This document shows positions 62,795-64,000 of a DNA stretch of 64,000 nucleotides, piece after piece. Source of the DNA: JANNHP01 sp031404455 (GTDB lineage Bacteria > Planctomycetota > JAJSAM01 > JAJVHW01); assembly GCA_031404455.1 (NCBI GenBank), contig JANNHP010000212.1, forward strand, positions 4,807 to 68,806, given 5' to 3'. The notes under the pieces are model-generated. The model did not search any database, had not been told where the DNA came from, and was given only the letters and a program-made list of their open reading frames with translations. The position numbers and the translations under genes are program-made. Each line of letters opens with the position of its first letter. The first letter of the stretch is position 1.

Positions 62795-62818
62795 CGCGTC
62801 GCGCGGCGGCGCGACGCG
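62795..62818. terminator. Hairpin between convergent glycosidase and SGNH genes
   Basis: CGCGTCGCGC, loop GGCG, then GCGCGACGCG: a 10-bp perfect stem in the 54-bp gap between the two stop codons. No T-run is present. It is likely a shared terminator. Confidence 0.55.
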
Positions 62819-62822
62819 CCGA

Positions 62823-64000
62823 TCACGGCCACTTCGTGACGATGTCCGCGATGAACCTCGCGAACCGGTCCGAACCGGCCTGTCCCCAGTGGTGGTCGTG
62901 CCTCAGGAAGAGGCCCCGGACCTGGTCCGGCGTCAGTCCCGCGAACGCCTCGGCGCCGTCCTCGAACCGCGCGCCGAGGCTCTCCGCGAACGGCCGGACG
63001 TCCGGAACCTGCGGCGCCCTGCCCAGCAATTCGTCGACGCTCGGGACGGACACGACCAGCACCGGGACGCCCAGTCCGCGAAGCGTGGTGCGCACCCGCT
63101 CCACGGTCCTCGAGTAGCCCGCATCGTCCTTCCTGTGCCGCGTCGCCTCGGCGACGGGCACCTCGTCCTCGTCGAGCGGCGCCCACTTCACGCCGAGCCG
63201 GCGCGAAACCTGCCAGAGGAGCGCCGGCCGGAACGGGCGCGTCAGCCGCGGCTGCCACGTGCCGTCGATCGCCGCGTCGTACTCGGTCGAGGCGAGGATG
63301 TACCCGGGAGCCCGGTACATCGTCGCGACCGCGGCCTCGCGGTCGCCTGGCAGGGCGTCGAGATCCCAGGTGAACGCGTACCCGAGCCGGTGACGGCGCT
63401 GACCCGCCGCGTCGAGCGGGGGTTCCTCGTCGTCGAGGTAGTGGAAGCCGCGGCGCAGGTCGTTCCCGTAGACGGCGAAGATCACGCCGTCGATCCCGAA
63501 CCCGCCCGGCGCCACGACGCGCGTCAGGATGCTGTGCCAGTTGACGAGGCCGCCGCCCTCGACGGAGAGGTTGAGCAGGCGCACGCCGAGCCCGCGCTCC
63601 GCGAGCAGGTCCTCGGCGCGGTCGGGCCAGTTCATCGCGAGGAACTGCGCCGACGTGAACGAGTCGCCGAACACCGCGATGCGGCGGACGCCGGGGACTT
63701 CGGCCTTCGCGAAGTCGTCGCGGTCCGGGAAGCCCTGGGCGTTGCCCCGGGCGACCCCGTCGTAGACGACCTCGCCGAACGAGACGCGCGCGTAGCGCGA
63801 CGGCGCCGGTCCGAGGAAGACGCCCCGGTCCCGGTCGAATCGGATCGTCCGTCCGGACTCCTCGAACACGAACCACGTGTTCAGCGGGTGGATGGCGCCG
63901 CGCTGGAGCGCGATGCTGAGCGCGATCTCGGCGACCACGTACGTGGCGAATGTCACCGCAGCCGCGAACGCCAGCTTCCGGCGCGTGCTCAGCGCCGGTC
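62823..64000 (-). CDS. SGNH-hydrolase-like protein (AlgX/AlgJ type), 5' end probably outside window
   Basis: The frame is open to the window edge; the first possible internal start is GTG 63956, but a hydrophobic membrane segment (LAFAAAVTFATYVVAEIALS) already begins upstream of it, so the true start is likely beyond 64000. The domain shows RRIAVFGDSFTSAQFLAMNW (nucleophile Ser) and LFLRHDHHWGQAGSDRFARF (Asp-x-x-His). Middle parts (GVIFAVYGNDLRRGF) match the conserved Gly-Asn of SGNH enzymes. It is probably an O-acyl transferase or esterase for the exported glycan, paralogous to the protein at 37443-38834. Confidence 0.82.
   Translation of the reverse strand, partial: PALSTRRKLAFAAAVTFATYVVAEIALSIALQRGAIHPLNTWFVFEESGRTIRFDRDRGVFLGPAPSRYARVSFGEVVYDGVARGNAQGFPDRDDFAKAEVPGVRRIAVFGDSFTSAQFLAMNWPDRAEDLLAERGLGVRLLNLSVEGGGLVNWHSILTRVVAPGGFGIDGVIFAVYGNDLRRGFHYLDDEEPPLDAAGQRRHRLGYAFTWDLDALPGDREAAVATMYRAPGYILASTEYDAAIDGTWQPRLTRPFRPALLWQVSRRLGVKWAPLDEDEVPVAEATRHRKDDAGYSRTVERVRTTLRGLGVPVLVVSVPSVDELLGRAPQVPDVRPFAESLGARFEDGAEAFAGLTPDQVRGLFLRHDHHWGQAGSDRFARFIADIVTKWP

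Noticed and set aside
1..64000. CRISPR arrays, rRNA, prophage genes, insertion sequences
   Set aside because: No repeat-spacer pattern, rRNA sequence, phage structural gene or transposase frame was recognised anywhere in the window.

Overview
The window is a 64 kb piece of a high-GC Gram-negative genome: many lipoprotein signal peptides, outer-membrane barrel proteins and a periplasmic octaheme cytochrome. HEAT-repeat proteins with an 'ALTG(K/Q)DL...W..WW' segment, a von Willebrand/HEAT protein next to a 'FLLRREVD' membrane protein, sulfatases, and the DUF3300-DUF2950 and DUF4239 families make a planctomycete-like bacterium the best guess. That assignment is inference from family content, not from a marker gene. 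ATGA/GTGA stop-start overlaps are frequent, and GTG and TTG starts are common.

Layout. 1-5.7 kb: a VWA/HEAT protein and membrane partner, a STAS regulator, and a minus-strand group SRAP - baeRF (release-factor-like) - hypothetical. 5.9-8.5 kb: tRNA-Gly(CCC) followed by a small island with a short HNH-type N-terminal-domain protein and a DarT/DarG DNA ADP-ribosylation toxin-antitoxin pair. The island ends against a truncated, frameshifted housekeeping gene, as expected for inserted DNA. 8.6-21.5 kb: envelope and hypothetical genes (DUF4105, coiled-coil lipoprotein, DUF4239, zinc-ribbon protein, lipoprotein hydrolase, DUF2950/DUF3300 pair, DUF3313, HEAT, Ysc84-like lipoprotein, secreted propeller/Ig-like protein). 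21.5-26.8 kb: an AAA/DUF4143 ATPase and a decayed duplicated sulfatase - HAD phosphatase - small membrane protein module. 26.9-36.4 kb: a frameshifted transglutaminase-like lipoprotein, an aspartoacylase-family peptidase, two outer-membrane proteins, a DUF3313 lipoprotein, an octaheme cytochrome/TPR protein and a second DUF4239 protein.

36.5-64 kb is one large surface-polysaccharide locus. It carries several family-2 glycosyltransferases, a Wzx-type flippase, multi-pass PMT-like glycosyltransferases, an LPG-synthase-type TM protein, two SGNH/AlgX-like acyl-transfer candidates, FkbM and C-methyltransferases, a GMC oxidoreductase, SDR/Gfo-Idh-MocA enzymes, RfbF and an RfbG-like dehydratase (CDP-4-keto-6-deoxyglucose branch) and a secreted clan-A-like glycosidase with a polyproline linker. 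Within each strand the genes are packed with 4-bp overlaps, so they form at least three operons: 46.6-53.1 kb on plus, 60.4-53.1 kb on minus and 46.3-42.5 kb on minus. One member, at 57.4-59.6 kb, is interrupted by a single-base frameshift.

Most distinctive points: the DarTG island beside the tRNA with its extra small protein; the two sulfatase/HAD/membrane modules that have each suffered different internal deletions; two one-base frameshifts in otherwise intact genes; and several strong inverted repeats between convergent genes.
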